A stretch of DNA of 64,000 bases from Limnomonas spitsbergensis. Its lineage: Eukaryota; Chlorophyta; Chlorophyceae; Chlamydomonadales. The notes beneath the pieces are model-generated. The model did no database searches, had not been told where the DNA came from, and worked only from the letters and a program-made list of their open reading frames with translations. The stretch spans positions 1,253,001 through 1,317,000 of the forward strand of contig JAYJMM010000109.1 of assembly GCA_037349105.1 (NCBI GenBank), written 5' to 3'. This document shows, in pieces, positions 22,655-34,634 of the stretch. Made by a program: the position numbers and the translations under genes. Every line of letters starts with the position of its first letter. Positions within the stretch are counted from its first letter, which is position 1.

Positions 22655-25600
22655 TCAGAAGTAGAAGAGCATTGTGTTGCCGTCGTCCCCTGAGGTGACA
22701 AGCCGGTCTTCGCACGCGTCTATGCTCCGCACGGCGCCCTGTGTCAGGCCAGGGATACAGGCAGCAGGCATGGGCACCTAGCAACAGCAACCATTTCGCT
22801 TTACTGCAGTACATTTAACTCACCCTCTTTTGAACCATCCTAATTTAGCAGCAGTGTCTCCATTTAACAGCAATCCAGAAACAGGACAAAGTAAATTGAA
22901 GCAATACAAATTAGGCCGGTTTTCAAATCCTTCAATACATTTCTCATGGTTTCCGAATGTTCCAAGCCTCACTTTGTGAGCTCCCATTGCGTAAAGTGTT
23001 TCCCCCTTCTTGATGTCGATGACGTGCAGTGCGCCGTCACCACAACCAACTAGAGCTAGGCCGCCTGTGAGGTGAGGTGGATGAGGGGGGAGGGGGGATA
23101 CAGGTGAAAGGTGAGGTGGGGTGGCTGAGTGGTGAGGTGGGGAAGGTGGGTGAGGGTGCAAGAGGCCAGAGAGAACTCCACGCATTCAGGGAAGACCAGA
23201 CGCAGCGTCGCAGCCCCAACGAATTTCACCCTGCAGGAGACTAAGTTCTTGTTGTTGAGGGATCGGAATCTGAGCCCTCCTATCCTGACACAGCCTCTCA
23301 CCTGCCACCGCCATGCTGTACGGGAAGTTGGTGAGCTCAATGCAGAAAACTTCCGAAAAGGACATCCTTGGGTCCACAACGCGGCACGTCCCGTCAGCGC
23401 CGGATGTCACGATCATGCCCGCGCATGCAGGACCCCCTTCAGGTAAGGATTAAAAGTGCTGGGATGCAGGTAAGGACGAAAAGGACCAGGTCAGGATAAA
23501 AAGTGCCGGGATGCAGGGGATGTGGGACTAGGCATGAGGGGGTCAAGGGGGAGGAAAAACAGATCCACACAACCCGAAATATATTCGTGGTCAGAGCTGA
23601 ACCGCAACTCTCTGTTGCAGCAAACATGCAGTCCGTGCTTAACCTCACCCGCACAAATCTGCGAAAACCTTAAACCCTAAACCGCACCTGCAAAAACCTG
23701 CGACAACCCTAAACCCTAAACCTTAAACCCTAAACCGCACCTGCAAAAACCTGCGACAACCCTAAACCCTTAACCTTAAACCCTAAACCGCACCTGCAAA
23801 AACCTGCGACAACCCTAAACCCTAAACCGCACCTGCAAAAACCTGCGACAACCCTGAACCCTAAACCTTAAACCCTAAACCGCACCTGCAAAAACCTGCG
23901 ACAACCCTAAACCCTAAACCTTAAACCGCACCTGCACAAATCTGCGACACTGCTCCGTGTCCCTTCTCATTAACATGCAGCTCCACCTTAGCGACGTTGC
24001 TCCGAGACCGCGGGTCCCACACTCGCAAGTACCTAGTCACAGCCAGGGGTGGAGCAGAGGAGGGAGGTGGAAAATGGATCAGGGGGGGGGGTGGCAGTGA
24101 AAAGTGGAGAGCAGGACAAAGAAATGAAAAGCTCTGCCTCTACTCTCCCCACTCGCCCGTCCTGCCCCCCTGACACTATTAAGTCGGTATACGTTGGTCA
24201 GAAGCATCGCCCCATATCACTGCAATGATGTGCCCCTTGTGAACCTTCCTCCCCTCACTCACCCATCCTGACCCCCTGACACTAACAGGTCGTGGCGCTG
24301 GTTGGTCTGAAGCATCCGCCCATATCACTGCAATGATGTGCCCCTTGTGAACCTTCCTCCCCTCACTCACCCATCCTGACCCCCTGACACTAACAGGTCG
24401 TGGCGCTGGTTGGTCTGAAGCATCCGCCCATATCACTGCAATGATGTGCCCCTTGTGAACCTTCCTCCCCTCACTCACCCATCCTGACCCCCTGACACTA
24501 ACAGGTCGTGGCGCTGGTTGGTCTGTAGCATCCGCCCATATCACTGCAATGATGTGCCTCTTGTGAACCTTCCTCCCCCGCTCACCCATCCTGACCACCT
24601 GACATGAACAGGCCGGCACATGTCGGGTCCGAAGCGTCCCCCCATGCCAGTGAGGTGATGTGCCCCTTGTGCACGTTCTTGAGGCGCCAGCTTATGTCAG
24701 CGTTTGCAGTGTCCCACAAGATGACGTGCCCGCTGCGGTCCCCTTTGAGAAGACGGGCGGGAATATAGGTGTGACTGGTGTAAAATTGGAGGTCACAGCG
24801 TTTGTGAAAAACACTAAAATTTGGTCCATTAATTGGGTGTGAAGATGGAGCAGCTCCATGCCAGGTCATCCTCCACCCCTCTATAGCCCAACCAGGTCTC
24901 TGCTCCCCACTGGCTTGTCAACAAAAACACCAGCCTATCTACCCCTGCCAGTCTGCAACCATCCTCTCAAAGCCTACCGGTGTCCCTGAGAACAGCAAGC
25001 CTTTTCGCGCACCTGAGATGAGTTGCCCATCTGCCACTGCCAGCTCAATGACGGGTGCGTCATGCCTACAAGCATTCAAAAGCATTGCAATGGATGCATG
25101 CGGCATCGTGTGAGGGGGACGGGTGGCTAGGATGGTGAGTGAGGCCATGCTTCACCCTGATGGACTACCCAGTCATGGAGGCGTAGGTTATTATACTAGA
25201 GCAACATCCTGCTGAGCTCTTCAAAACAACAGAGTCTTCTGGTGGTCCGTTTCCGAATTTTGAAATATCGCGGCATCCTAAAATCCTTGCAACCTACCGT
25301 GTGAGAAATCCTCAACCCTGAACCCACAGACACAGATTGCGATCGAAAACCCTAACCACTTAACCCTCCAAGCCATTCACACAACCTACATTCAAACGAC
25401 CTACCCTGTGAGGCATCCAATCTGGGCACATCGTGACCCGACATTCCACAACCGGACCGTCTTGTCATAGCTGCAGCTGATGACTCCTCCAGTTGCGCTA
25501 TCGTACTCAACCTTCAAAGACACGGAAGGGGAGGGGGCATGCCGCCATGCCCATGATTTCAGGTCATGATACGCGTGGCAACTGCAATCAGAAGCATCCC

Positions 25601-28600
25601 ATGATTTCATCAAATGCAGAAGAAAAAATCTGAAAGAGAATGAGCAAAAGGTATCACTAACACAGCGAAAATCTCGCAAAAATCTGACAGAATATACAGT
25701 AAAGAAGGGCAGCCTTAAAAACAACAGAATGAGATAGGGCCTTCCATTCCCCATGCCCTCCTAGCTGATCCCTACCTTGGCAACAGGCGCCGAGTGCCCC
25801 TCCATCTGTATGCCCCTGGCTGAGCCACCGGGCCACATCCACATCTTGGCATCCATGCCGCCAGACACAATCTTACCATCTGGCAGGTAGGTTACACAAG
25901 AGACCCACCTGGCATAAAGTGTGGGGATATATAAGCTGAAAGGTCGTGTATGAAGTGTGGGGATATATAAGCTGAAAGGTCGTGTATGAAGTGTGGGGAT
26001 ATATAAGCTGAAAGGTCGTGCATGAAGTGTGGGGATATATAAGCTGAAAGGTCGTGCATGAAGTGTGGGGATATATAAGCTGAAAGGTCGTGCATGAAGT
26101 GTGGGGATATATAAGCTGAAAGGTCGTGCATGAAGTGTGGGGATATATAAGCTGAAAGGTCGTGCATGAAGTGTGGGGATATATAAGCTGAAAGGTCGTG
26201 CATGAAGTGTGGGGATATATAAGCTGAAAGGTCGTGCATGAAGTGTGGGGATATATAAGCTGAAAGGTCGTGCATGAAGTGTGGGGATATATAAGCTGAA
26301 AGGTCGTGCATGAAGTGTGGGGATATATAAGCTGAAAGGTCGTGTATGAAGTGTGGGGATATATAAGCTGAAAGGTCGTGCATGAAGTGTGGGGATATAT
26401 AAGCTGAAAGGTCGTGTATGAAGTGTGGGGATATATAAGCTGAAAGGTCGTGCATGAAGTGTGGGGATATATAAGCTGAAAGGTCGTGCATGAAGTGTGG
26501 GGATATATAAGCTGAAAGGTCGTGTATGAAGTGTGGGGATATATAAGCTGAAAGGTCGTGCATGAAGTGTGGGGATGTATAAGCTGAAAGGTCGTGCATG
26601 AAGTGTGGGGATGTATAAGCTGAAAGGTCGTGCATGAAGTTTGGGGATATATAAGCTGAAAGGTCGTGCATGAAGTGTGGGGATATATAAGCTGAAAGGT
26701 CGTGCATGAAGTGTGGGGATATATAAGCTGAAAGGTCGTGCATGAAGTGTGGGGATATATAAGCTGAAAGGTCGTGCATGAAGTGTGGGGATATATAAGC
26801 TGAAAGGTCGTGTATGCAGTGTGGGGATATATGAGCTGAAAGGTCGTGCATGAAGTGTGGGGATATATAAGCTGAAAGGTCGTGTATGCAGTGTGGGGAT
26901 ATATAAGCTGAAAGGTCGTGCATGAAGTGTGGGGATATATAAGCTGAAAGGTCGTGTATGCAGTGTGGGGATATATGAGCTGAAAGGTCGTGCATGAAGT
27001 GTGGGGATATATGAGCTGAAAGGTCGTGCATGAAGTGTGGGGATATATAAGCTGAAAGGTCGTGTATGCAGTGTGGGGATATATAAGCTGAAAGGTCGTG
27101 CATGAAGTGTGGGGATATATAAGCTGAAAGGTCGTGTATGCAGTGTGGGGATATATGAGCTGAAAGGTCGTGCATGAAGTGTGGGGATATATGAGCTGAA
27201 AGGTCGTGCATGAAGTGTGGGGATATATAAGCTGAAAGGTCGTGTATGCAGTGTGGGGATATATAAGCTGAAAGGTCGTGCATGAAGTGTGGGGATATAT
27301 AAGCTGAAAGGTCGTGTATGCAGTGTGGGGATATATGAGCTGAAAGGTCGTGCATGAAGTGTGGGGATATATAAGCTGAAAGGTCGTGCATGAAGTGTGG
27401 GGATATATAAGCTGAAAGGTCGTGCATGAAGTGTGGGGATATATAAGCTGAAAGGTCGTGCATGAAGTGTGGGGATATATAAGCTGAAAGGTCGTGTATG
27501 AAGTGTGGGGATATATAAGCTGAAAGGTCGTGCATGAAGTGTGGGGATATATAAGCTGAAAGGTCGTGCATAAAGTGTGGGGATGTATAAGCTGAAAGGT
27601 CGTGTATGAAGTGTGGGGATATATAAGCTGAAAGGTCGTGTATGAAGTGTGGGGATATATAAGCTGAAAGGTCGTGCATGAAGTGTGGGGATATATAAGC
27701 TGAAAGGTCGTGCATGAAGTGTGGGGATATATAAGCTGAAAGGTCGTGTATGAAGTGTGGGGATGTATAAGCTGAAAGGTCGTGTATGAAGTGTGGGGAT
27801 GTATAAGCTGAAAGGTCGTGTATGAAGTGTGGGGATATATAAGCTGAAAGGTCGTGTATGAAGTGTGGGGATGTATAAGCTGAAAGGTCGTGTATGAAGT
27901 GTGGGGATGTATAAGCTGAAAGGTCGTGTATGAAGTGTGGGGATATATAAGCTGAAAGGTCGTGCATGAAGTTTGGGGATATATAAGCTGAAAGGTCGTG
28001 CATGAAGTGTGGGGATATATAAGCTGAAAGGTCGTGCATGAAGTGTGGGGATATATAAGCTGAAAGGTTGTGCATGAAGTGTGGGGATATATAAGCTGAA
28101 AGGTCGTGCATGAAGTGTGGGGATATATAAGCTGAAAGGTCGTGTATGAAGTGTGGGGATGTATAAGCTGAAAGGTCGTGTATGAAGTGTGGGGATATAT
28201 AAGCTGAAAGGTCGTGCATGAAGTGTGGGGATATATAAGCTGAAAGGTCGTGTATGAAGTGTGGGGATATATAAGCTGAAAGGTCGTGCATGAAGTGTGG
28301 GGATATATAAGCTGAAAGGTCGTGTATGAAGTGTGGGGATGTATAAGCTGAAAGGTCGTGCATGAAGTGTGGGGATATATAAGCTGAAAGGTCGTGCATG
28401 AAGTGTGGGGATATATAAGCTGAAAGGTCGTGTATGAAGTGTGGGGATATATAAGCTGAAAGGTCGTGCATGAAGTGTGGGGATATATAAGCTGAAAGGT
28501 CGTGCATGAAGTGTGGGGATATATAAGCTGAAAGGTCGTGCATGAAGTGTGGGGATATATAAGCTGAAAGGTCGTGTATGAAGTGTGGGGATATATAAGC

Positions 28601-31600
28601 TGAAAGGTCGTGCATGAAGTGTGGGGATATATAAGCTGAAAGGTCGTGTATGAAGTGTGGGGATATATAAGCTGAAAGGTCGTGCATGAAGTGTGGGGAT
28701 ATATAAGCTGAAAGGTCGTGCATGAAGTGTGGGGATATATAAGCTGAAAGGTCGTGCATGACGTGTGGGGATATATAAGCTGAAAGGTCGTGCATGAAGT
28801 GTGGGGATATATGAGCTGAAAGGTCGTGCATGAAGTGTGGGGATATATAAGCTGAAAGGTCGTGCATGAAGTGTGGGGATATATAAGCTGAAAGGTCGTG
28901 TATGAAGTGTGGGGATATATAAGCTGAAAGGTCGTGCATGAAGTGTGGGGATATATAAGCTGAAAGGTCGTGCATGAAGTGTGGGGATATATAAGCTGAA
29001 AGGTCGTGTATGCAGTGTGGGGATATATGAGCTGAAAGGTCGTGCATGAAGTGTGGGGATATATAAGCTGAAAGGTCGTGCATGAAGTGTGGGGATATAT
29101 AAGCTGAAAGGTCGTGCATGAAGTGTGGGGATATATAAGCTGAAAGGTCGTGTATGAAGTGTGGGGATGTATAAGCTGAAAGGTCGTGCATGAAGTGTGG
29201 GGATATATAAGCTGAAAGGTCGTGCATGAAGTGTGGGGATATATGAGCTGAAAGGTCGTGCATGAAGTGTGGGGATATATAAGCTGAAAGGTCGTGCATG
29301 AAGTGTGGGGATATATGAGCTGAAAGGTCGTGCATGAAGTGTGGGGATATATAAGCTGAAAGGTCGTGCATGAAGTGTGGGGATGTATAAGCTGAAAGGT
29401 CGTGCATGAAGTGTGGGGATATATGAGCTGAAAGGTCGTGCATGAAGTGTGGGGATATATAAGCTGAAAGGTCGTGCATGAAGTGTGGGGATATATAAGC
29501 TGAAAGGTCGTGCATGAAGTGTGGGAATATATAAGCTGAAAGGTCGTGCATGAAGTGTGGGGATATATAAGCTGAAAGGTCGTGCATGAAGTGTGGGGAT
29601 ATATAAGCTGAAAGGTTGTGCATGAAGTGTGGGGATGTATAAGCTGAAAGGTCGTGCATAAAGTGTGGGGATATATAAGCTGAGAGGTCGTGCATGAAGT
29701 GTGGGGATATATAAGCTGAAAGGTCGTGCATGAAGTGTGGGGATATATAAGCTGAAAGGTCGTGCATGAAGTGTGGGGATGTATAAGCTGAAAGGTCGTG
29801 CATGAAGTGTGGGGATGTATAAGCTGAAAGGTCGTGTATGAAGTGTGGGGATATATAAGCTGAAAGGTCGTGCATGAAGTGTGGGGATATATAAGCTGAA
29901 AGGTCGTGTATGAAGTGTGGGGATGTATAAGCTGAAAGGTCGTGCATGAAGTGTGGGGATATATAAGCTGAAAGGTCGTGCATGAAGTGTGGGGATATAT
30001 GAGCTGAAAGGTCGTGCATGAAGTGTGGGGATATATAAGCTGAAAGGTCGTGCATGAAGTGTGGGGATGTATAAGCTGACAGGTCGTGCATGAAGTGTGG
30101 GGATATATGAGCTGAAAGGTCGTGCATGAAGTGTGGGGATATATAAGCTGAAAGGTCGTGCATGAAGTGTGGGGATATATAAGCTGAAAGGTCGTGCATG
30201 AAGTGTGGGGATATATAAGCTGAAAGGTCGTGCATGAAGTGTGGGGATATATAAGCTGAAAGGTCGTGCATGAAGTGTGGGAATATATAAGCTGAAAGGT
30301 CGTGCATGAAGTGTGGGGATATATAAGCTGAAAGGTCGTGCATGAAGTGTGGGGATATATAAGCTGAAAGGTCGTGCATGAAGTGTGGGGATATATAAGC
30401 TGAAAGGTCGTGCATGAAGTGTGGGGATATATAAGCTGAAAGGTCGTGCATGAAGTGTGGGGATATATGAGCTGAAAGGTCGTGTATGAAGTGTGGGGAT
30501 ATATAAGCTGAAAGGTCGTGTATGAAGTGTGGGGATATATAAGCTGAAAGGTCGTGCATGAAGTGTGGGGATATATAAGCTGAAAGGTCGTGCATGAAGT
30601 GTGGGGATATATAAGCTGAAAGGTCGTGTATGAAGTGTGGGGATATATAAGCTGAAAGGTCGTGCATGAAGTGTGGGGATATATAAGCTGAAAGGTCGTG
30701 CATGAAGTGTGGGGATATATAAGCTGAAAGGTCGTGCATGAAGTGTGGGGATATATAAGCTGAAAGGTCGTGCATGAAGTGTGGGGATATATAAGCTGAA
30801 AGGTCGTGCATGAAGTGTGGCACTGTAAAGTTTTAAATTTGGGACGTGTGTGCTGTTGGGCACTGGGCCAAGAAATAAGCATTGCATTATCTGCCTACTT
30901 ATTTATTTGAACTTCTCTATTGGCATGAGGGTATATTGGCAAAGGCACACATCCAGGAGTAGGTACTGCAGCAGATTACGATTCATCAGGACCCCCTCTT
31001 CATCACCCTTCCTTGGCAGCCACAACTCATGCTTTGCACCAAATGAGAGGCATGCTCGCCATACACCCAAGCGCGGGGTACTCGTTTGTGTTTTTTGGCG
31101 CATGCATCGACATATCGACATTGTCGAACAATGTCATTCTAACGTGTGTAAAGACCAGGAAATAATTCTGGAAGGAAGGGTCAGAAATGTTGAGAAAAAA
31201 TGGCGAAAAAGTGGGAGAGGGGAGGAGAGGGGAGTGCCATGATGCATCACTCACTCGGAATGCCCACACGTCTTGTTGTACAACGTCCGTTTGTGAGAAC
31301 CCTTTGTGGCATCTATGATGTACAACGCATGGTCAGAGGATCCCTGCACAATCAAATTCCAGGCTGCAGATTGTGTCCAGTCCATTGAACGCACAAGAGT
31401 AAACGATGCCAGGCAAAATTTCATCCTTCAACATACGTTCAGTTTCGAATATCAGTATATTTGTTTTGCTCTGATTGCACAAGCATTCCCCCACCCAGCA
31501 GGCCCAGCCAGAGTAGACGCGCATGCAACAAAATGTTGCCAATGTGTGTGTAGCCCAATCTAGAGTTCAGGGTTTAAAATCAATCCCTTAACCCAACACA

Positions 31601-33981
31601 AAACAAGAGATGCCTGGCAGCAGCCTTTCAGGTCTCCGCCCCCAGGGACCTCACCACAACCACCTCATTCCGTGCCCAGTTTGCAGCAGAGCACAAGTGG
31701 GGCAAGGCGCTAACATCAGAGAGGATGCCTGCAGGAGGGACGCGAGGAGTTTTGGTAAAGGGTTGGGCACCAGGGATGTAAAGTAGAAGCAGAGTGGAGT
31801 GTAGGCAACGAGATTCATACGTCAGTGAATGTAATGTTCACCTGAGCTGTGATGTTGGTCTGGGGCGGAAAAAATTAACCTACGTGTCCTTGCCCCCCCC
31901 CCCCCTCTAGTAGAGGGGTAGAGGGCCACTACCCCTCGGGTGGGGGACCCCTAGGAAACAAAATTCAAAAATTAGCTGAGATTAAGAGGCCGAGGTGTTA
32001 CCTTATCGCCCAGCGAAATCTTATGGAAATCTTTCCCTAGGCGTACCAGTTGGAGCAGGGGGGTTGACTGTGATGCAAGCTTGAAGTGTAACATTGGTAT
32101 GATGTGTGACATTGGCGTGCGGTGTGACCTTGGTATGGGGTTTCTGTTGGCGTGAGGTGTTACGCTGGTATGAGGTGTAACACTGGTTTGCTACTGACAT
32201 TAGGTGTGATATTGGCGTAAAGTGTGATGCCAGTGTAAGGTGTGAGGCCTTAGTATGAGGTGCGCCATTGGCGTGTGGGACACACTAGGTTCACAACCTT
32301 GCCCTTGGACTCCACTGACCCCTCAACATCTGAATCCACACTCCACACTTCCCCTCACCACACTTCCACCTTCAGGGTTCTGTGGGCCGCTGCGCCACTG
32401 CCTGGATACGCTGCTTGGGTATTTCTGGCTGCAAGGCATGTTGGGGGGTGCCTTGGAGGTGGCCCAGGAGTTCATGGGCTTGGTCTTCCTGCACATTCAG
32501 GAGGAAGGACATGCGGCTCAGGAGTTGATGAGCATGGTTCTCTTGCATATTCGGAAATAAGGGGAGGAGATGCCTCAGATCCAGAGATTGGGATGTGGCT
32601 TGTAAGTGGTCCAGGAGTTCATGGGCTTGGTATCCCTGTACATTCAAATAGGAGAACCAGCCGTGGGAATTAAATGTTGGCCTCGGATTGACATACATGG
32701 GATCCAGGTCTTTGCTCTATGCTCGCGACCATGCCTCGGATTCAGATCCATGTCTTGGATCCAATACATGCATCAAATTGAGATCCATTACTATAATCCA
32801 TGAGAGCAGAATTCACTGATGCTCAGCTGGTTTCATGCTGTGAGAGTCCCCAACAAGGTGGAGTGTACAACGTGACAGCCCTTCAAGGCAGCCTGCTTTA
32901 AACTTGCGAAGCGTAAGCATACTTTATTTGGATTTGCGCAGGGAACATACAGTAAACTCTTCGCGGCATTTTAGCGCAGTTTGTCCTTCACGTGAGGGGT
33001 GTCGAAACAGTGCATGGGGTTGTGTGGGTAACACCCCCAGGGGAACAAGAGGGCGGTTTTGGCAGAAGTTATGATTTGCTACTTATGGGATCAGGTGAAG
33101 TTCAGCGGGGCAGTCTGTCTAATGAAAGAGTTGGAAACCAAGGTCGTAACGCTAAATTGCATTAGCAGGAGCACTGGAACGCCATCATGGAGTGCCCAGA
33201 GGCGCATGGCACTAGCAGCATTGAGCCTTGTACCATGCACACAACTTCAAGACCAGTTCCACTTCGACAACAGTGCCAGCACTAACGATATTCAATTTCA
33301 AATCAGGGTCACACGTGTATACATATGTCGGGTGGAACCATTATTGGCACTGTCATTCATGCAAGTGACGTCCCTGCGCTGGGGCCGGCTGATGCACGGG
33401 CTTAATATAACGAAACTGCTCGTCCGTCACGAGAGGTACGGACATCGACATGAGTCGATGTGACAAGGGTGTGCAAGCATGCGCGAGCGTATTATTGGGG
33501 GTGGATGCGTGGGGTGGATGCGCGAGAATGTGCTCTAAACCTGACTTGCTGGAATAGGGGCTGGGTCGCTCTCGGTGTGCTCTTCGCCCCGTCATAGCGG
33601 TTCGTGTGTTTGTCACACTTCATGACGCCATGCAGCTTCTGCTGCTGCCCCCAGTTCTTCGATGCCCCCCTCCCCTCGTATTTTTCATAGCAGAGCAAAC
33701 TCGACGCCACACCATACCTCAAGCGAGGCCTTGCCTCCCATGACTTGCCCACATCGCCGAGGGGCCAAGGGAGGTGACTAGGTGAGGCACATCATTACTC
33801 ACTCCATGCTCATCCCATTCATCTCATGCCAGGCTTTGTCGAAGTTCTCCATGTACTGGTCGTTTTGAACGTGCGAAGTAGATGCTGTGTTGCGTGGAGG
33901 GGCCCGCTCTGGGCCCCTGCCTTTGGATGACGGATGGAACACGTCCAGCGGGTTATACCCAGGATCGCCCTTTCTCGACAT
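22655..33981 (-). CDS. WD40-repeat protein (484 aa), 13 exons, complete
   Basis: Exons: 33981-33803 (ATG), 33717-33546, 32488-32410, 31728-31655, 31343-31255, 25908-25776, 25511-25405, 25065-25013, 24742-24586, 24032-23932, 23436-23302, 23064-22973, 22738-22655 (TGA). All borders are GT-AG and every phase closes; total 1,455 bp. Residues 1-143 form a polar N-terminus (MSRKGDPGYNPLDVF). From 144 on, WD40 blades follow: EVVVGSSDHALYIID, WVSCVTYLPDGKIVSGGMDA, GGVISCSYDKTVRLWN, DGQLISGDRSGHVILWD, MSGGQDGYLRVWDPR, MIVTSGADGTCRVVDPR, LALVGCGDGALHVID, RLVTSGDDGNTMLFYF. This fits a single beta-propeller scaffold. No catalytic domain; partner unknown. Four introns carry arrays described separately. 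An alternative upstream TTG start is less likely than the ATG at 33981. Confidence 0.9.
23440..23520 (-). repeat. Two copies of the 47-bp unit seen at 1-465
   Basis: On the minus strand the 3' end of intron 10 contains about 1.7 copies of the CGTCCTTACCTGCATCCC unit immediately before exon 11. The displaced copy at the left edge of the window has about ten. Confidence 0.9.
23646..23945 (-). repeat. Intron array combining an exon-10 donor edge with telomere-like TTTAGGG
   Basis: On the minus strand exon 10 ends CGCAGATTTGTGCAG followed by GTGCGGTTTAAGG. About five downstream copies read TGTCGCAGGTTTTTGCAGG with GTGCGGTTTAGGG, separated by TTTAGGGTTTAAGG-type strings. The repeat therefore joins a copy of the exon end and donor to a TTTAGGG-like segment. 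Unit length is about 52-69 bp. Confidence 0.85.
24201..24585 (-). repeat. 108-bp tandem copies of the WD40 exon-9 3' half plus donor
   Basis: Marker positions 24201, 24309, 24417 and 24525 are exactly 108 bp apart. Each unit has a copy of the exon 9 segment encoding VHKGHI..W.DASD, then CAGGATGGGTGAGTGAG, which matches the real donor at 24586. The minus strand stays open across the four units, but a one-base difference puts the SGGQDG part out of the exon's frame. The unit nearest the intron end is truncated (stop TAA near 24180). They could act as pseudo-exons. Confidence 0.9.
25909..30820 (-). repeat. 36-bp satellite, about 136 copies, filling WD40 intron 5
   Basis: The unit, read on plus, contains CTGAAAGGTCGTGCATGAAG and TGTGGGGATATATAAG. 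The array starts directly at the acceptor of exon 6 (…TTTATGCCAG) and ends at 30820. The phase is unchanged over 4,860 bp (135 units), so no indel is present. Variation is limited to a few sites: GTGCAT/GTGTAT, GAAG/GCAG, ATATAT/ATGTAT, ATAAG/ATGAG. Between about 26815 and 27330 variants recur every 180 bp, a five-unit higher-order repeat. Because 36 is a multiple of three, all three minus frames appear open; the apparent 1,600-1,700-residue ORFs are artefacts. Confidence 0.98.
32080..32270. repeat. Degenerate GGTGTGACATTGGTATGA repeats
   Basis: About ten imperfect copies of a 17-20 bp phrase (GGTGTGACATTGGCGT and variants) in WD40 intron 3. Confidence 0.8.
32489..32665 (-). repeat. Two extra copies of the WD40 exon-3 acceptor edge
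   Basis: Exon 3 begins on minus after AATGTGCAG with GAAGACCAAGCCCATGAACT. Related edges lie upstream in intron 2: AATATGCAAG before 32541 (AGAACCATGCTCATCAACTC) and AATGTACAG before 32635 (GGATACCAAGCCCATGAACT). The 32635 copy keeps a perfect AG and about 28 bp of exon-like sequence. Only the copy at 32488 continues into the in-phase exon. Confidence 0.8.
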
Positions 33982-34634
33982 CTTGGATTTGAGACTGGCC
34001 AATTCGAACAGTGCGACTGGGATGTGCCGAAGAACTGTTGCGTACCGAGTGATGGGGCTGGAGTGCTGATGGTCAGGTCAGGTTCGAAGGTATGTGTTGC
34101 ATGCTGGGTCGGTGCCCCCTTCACCTTCGGTGCTCCCTTCGCCTCGCTGGCTCTGAAACCCGATTGCGACCCCGCCTGTGTTCGACCCGCTGTTGCTGTC
34201 GGGACTCTGGACCAGGGGTAAGTTCGCTTTGGAGCCTCAATAACAATATGCGAAGAAATTTATGTGAGCGTTTTTCGGTATGGATGCGCTTCTATCGAGC
34301 TCGAATAGAGCTTGGGCCCGACTCAGCACAGTGCTTGGGGGGATGGCTGAACCCCAAGGGGCCAACCCTAAGTTCAGCGCGAAATCAAAATGCACAGTTG
34401 ACTGCTCCTTCGAACGCATTCTTTTTTACAATGAGGTCAATCTCTCGCTAGGATGCAAGAAACTCGTATGCGAAGTGAAAGGTTTCTCCAGCTCAGGCTG
34501 ACGTGACTCATCGCATGGACATGGGGTACAACACTCCTGTTCTGACCACCCTGGCCCATGTGAACGCACGCATCAGCTTCAAATCCTACTGCCACATAGC
34601 GCATTCTTCCGCGTGAAGTAACTTTGATAGTATC
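33982..34634. other. 5' flank of the WD40 gene; no gene recognised
   Basis: Short unsupported ORFs only. It lies between the divergently oriented WD40 gene (-) and the transposase fragment (+). Confidence 0.5.

Noticed and set aside
23646..23945. A chromosome end or telomere
   Set aside because: The TTTAGGG-like strings are short, interrupted and lie inside an intron with exons on both sides.
25909..30820. CRISPR-like array
   Set aside because: The units are contiguous with no unique spacers, the setting is a eukaryotic intron, and no cas-like gene is present.
25761..30887. Three overlapping minus-strand ORFs of about 1,640-1,710 residues made of 12-residue repeats
   Set aside because: They exist because the 36-bp unit is a multiple of three and has no stop on that strand. 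The real splice acceptor of WD40 exon 6 lies at their end, and reading from exon 5 into the intron hits TGA at once.
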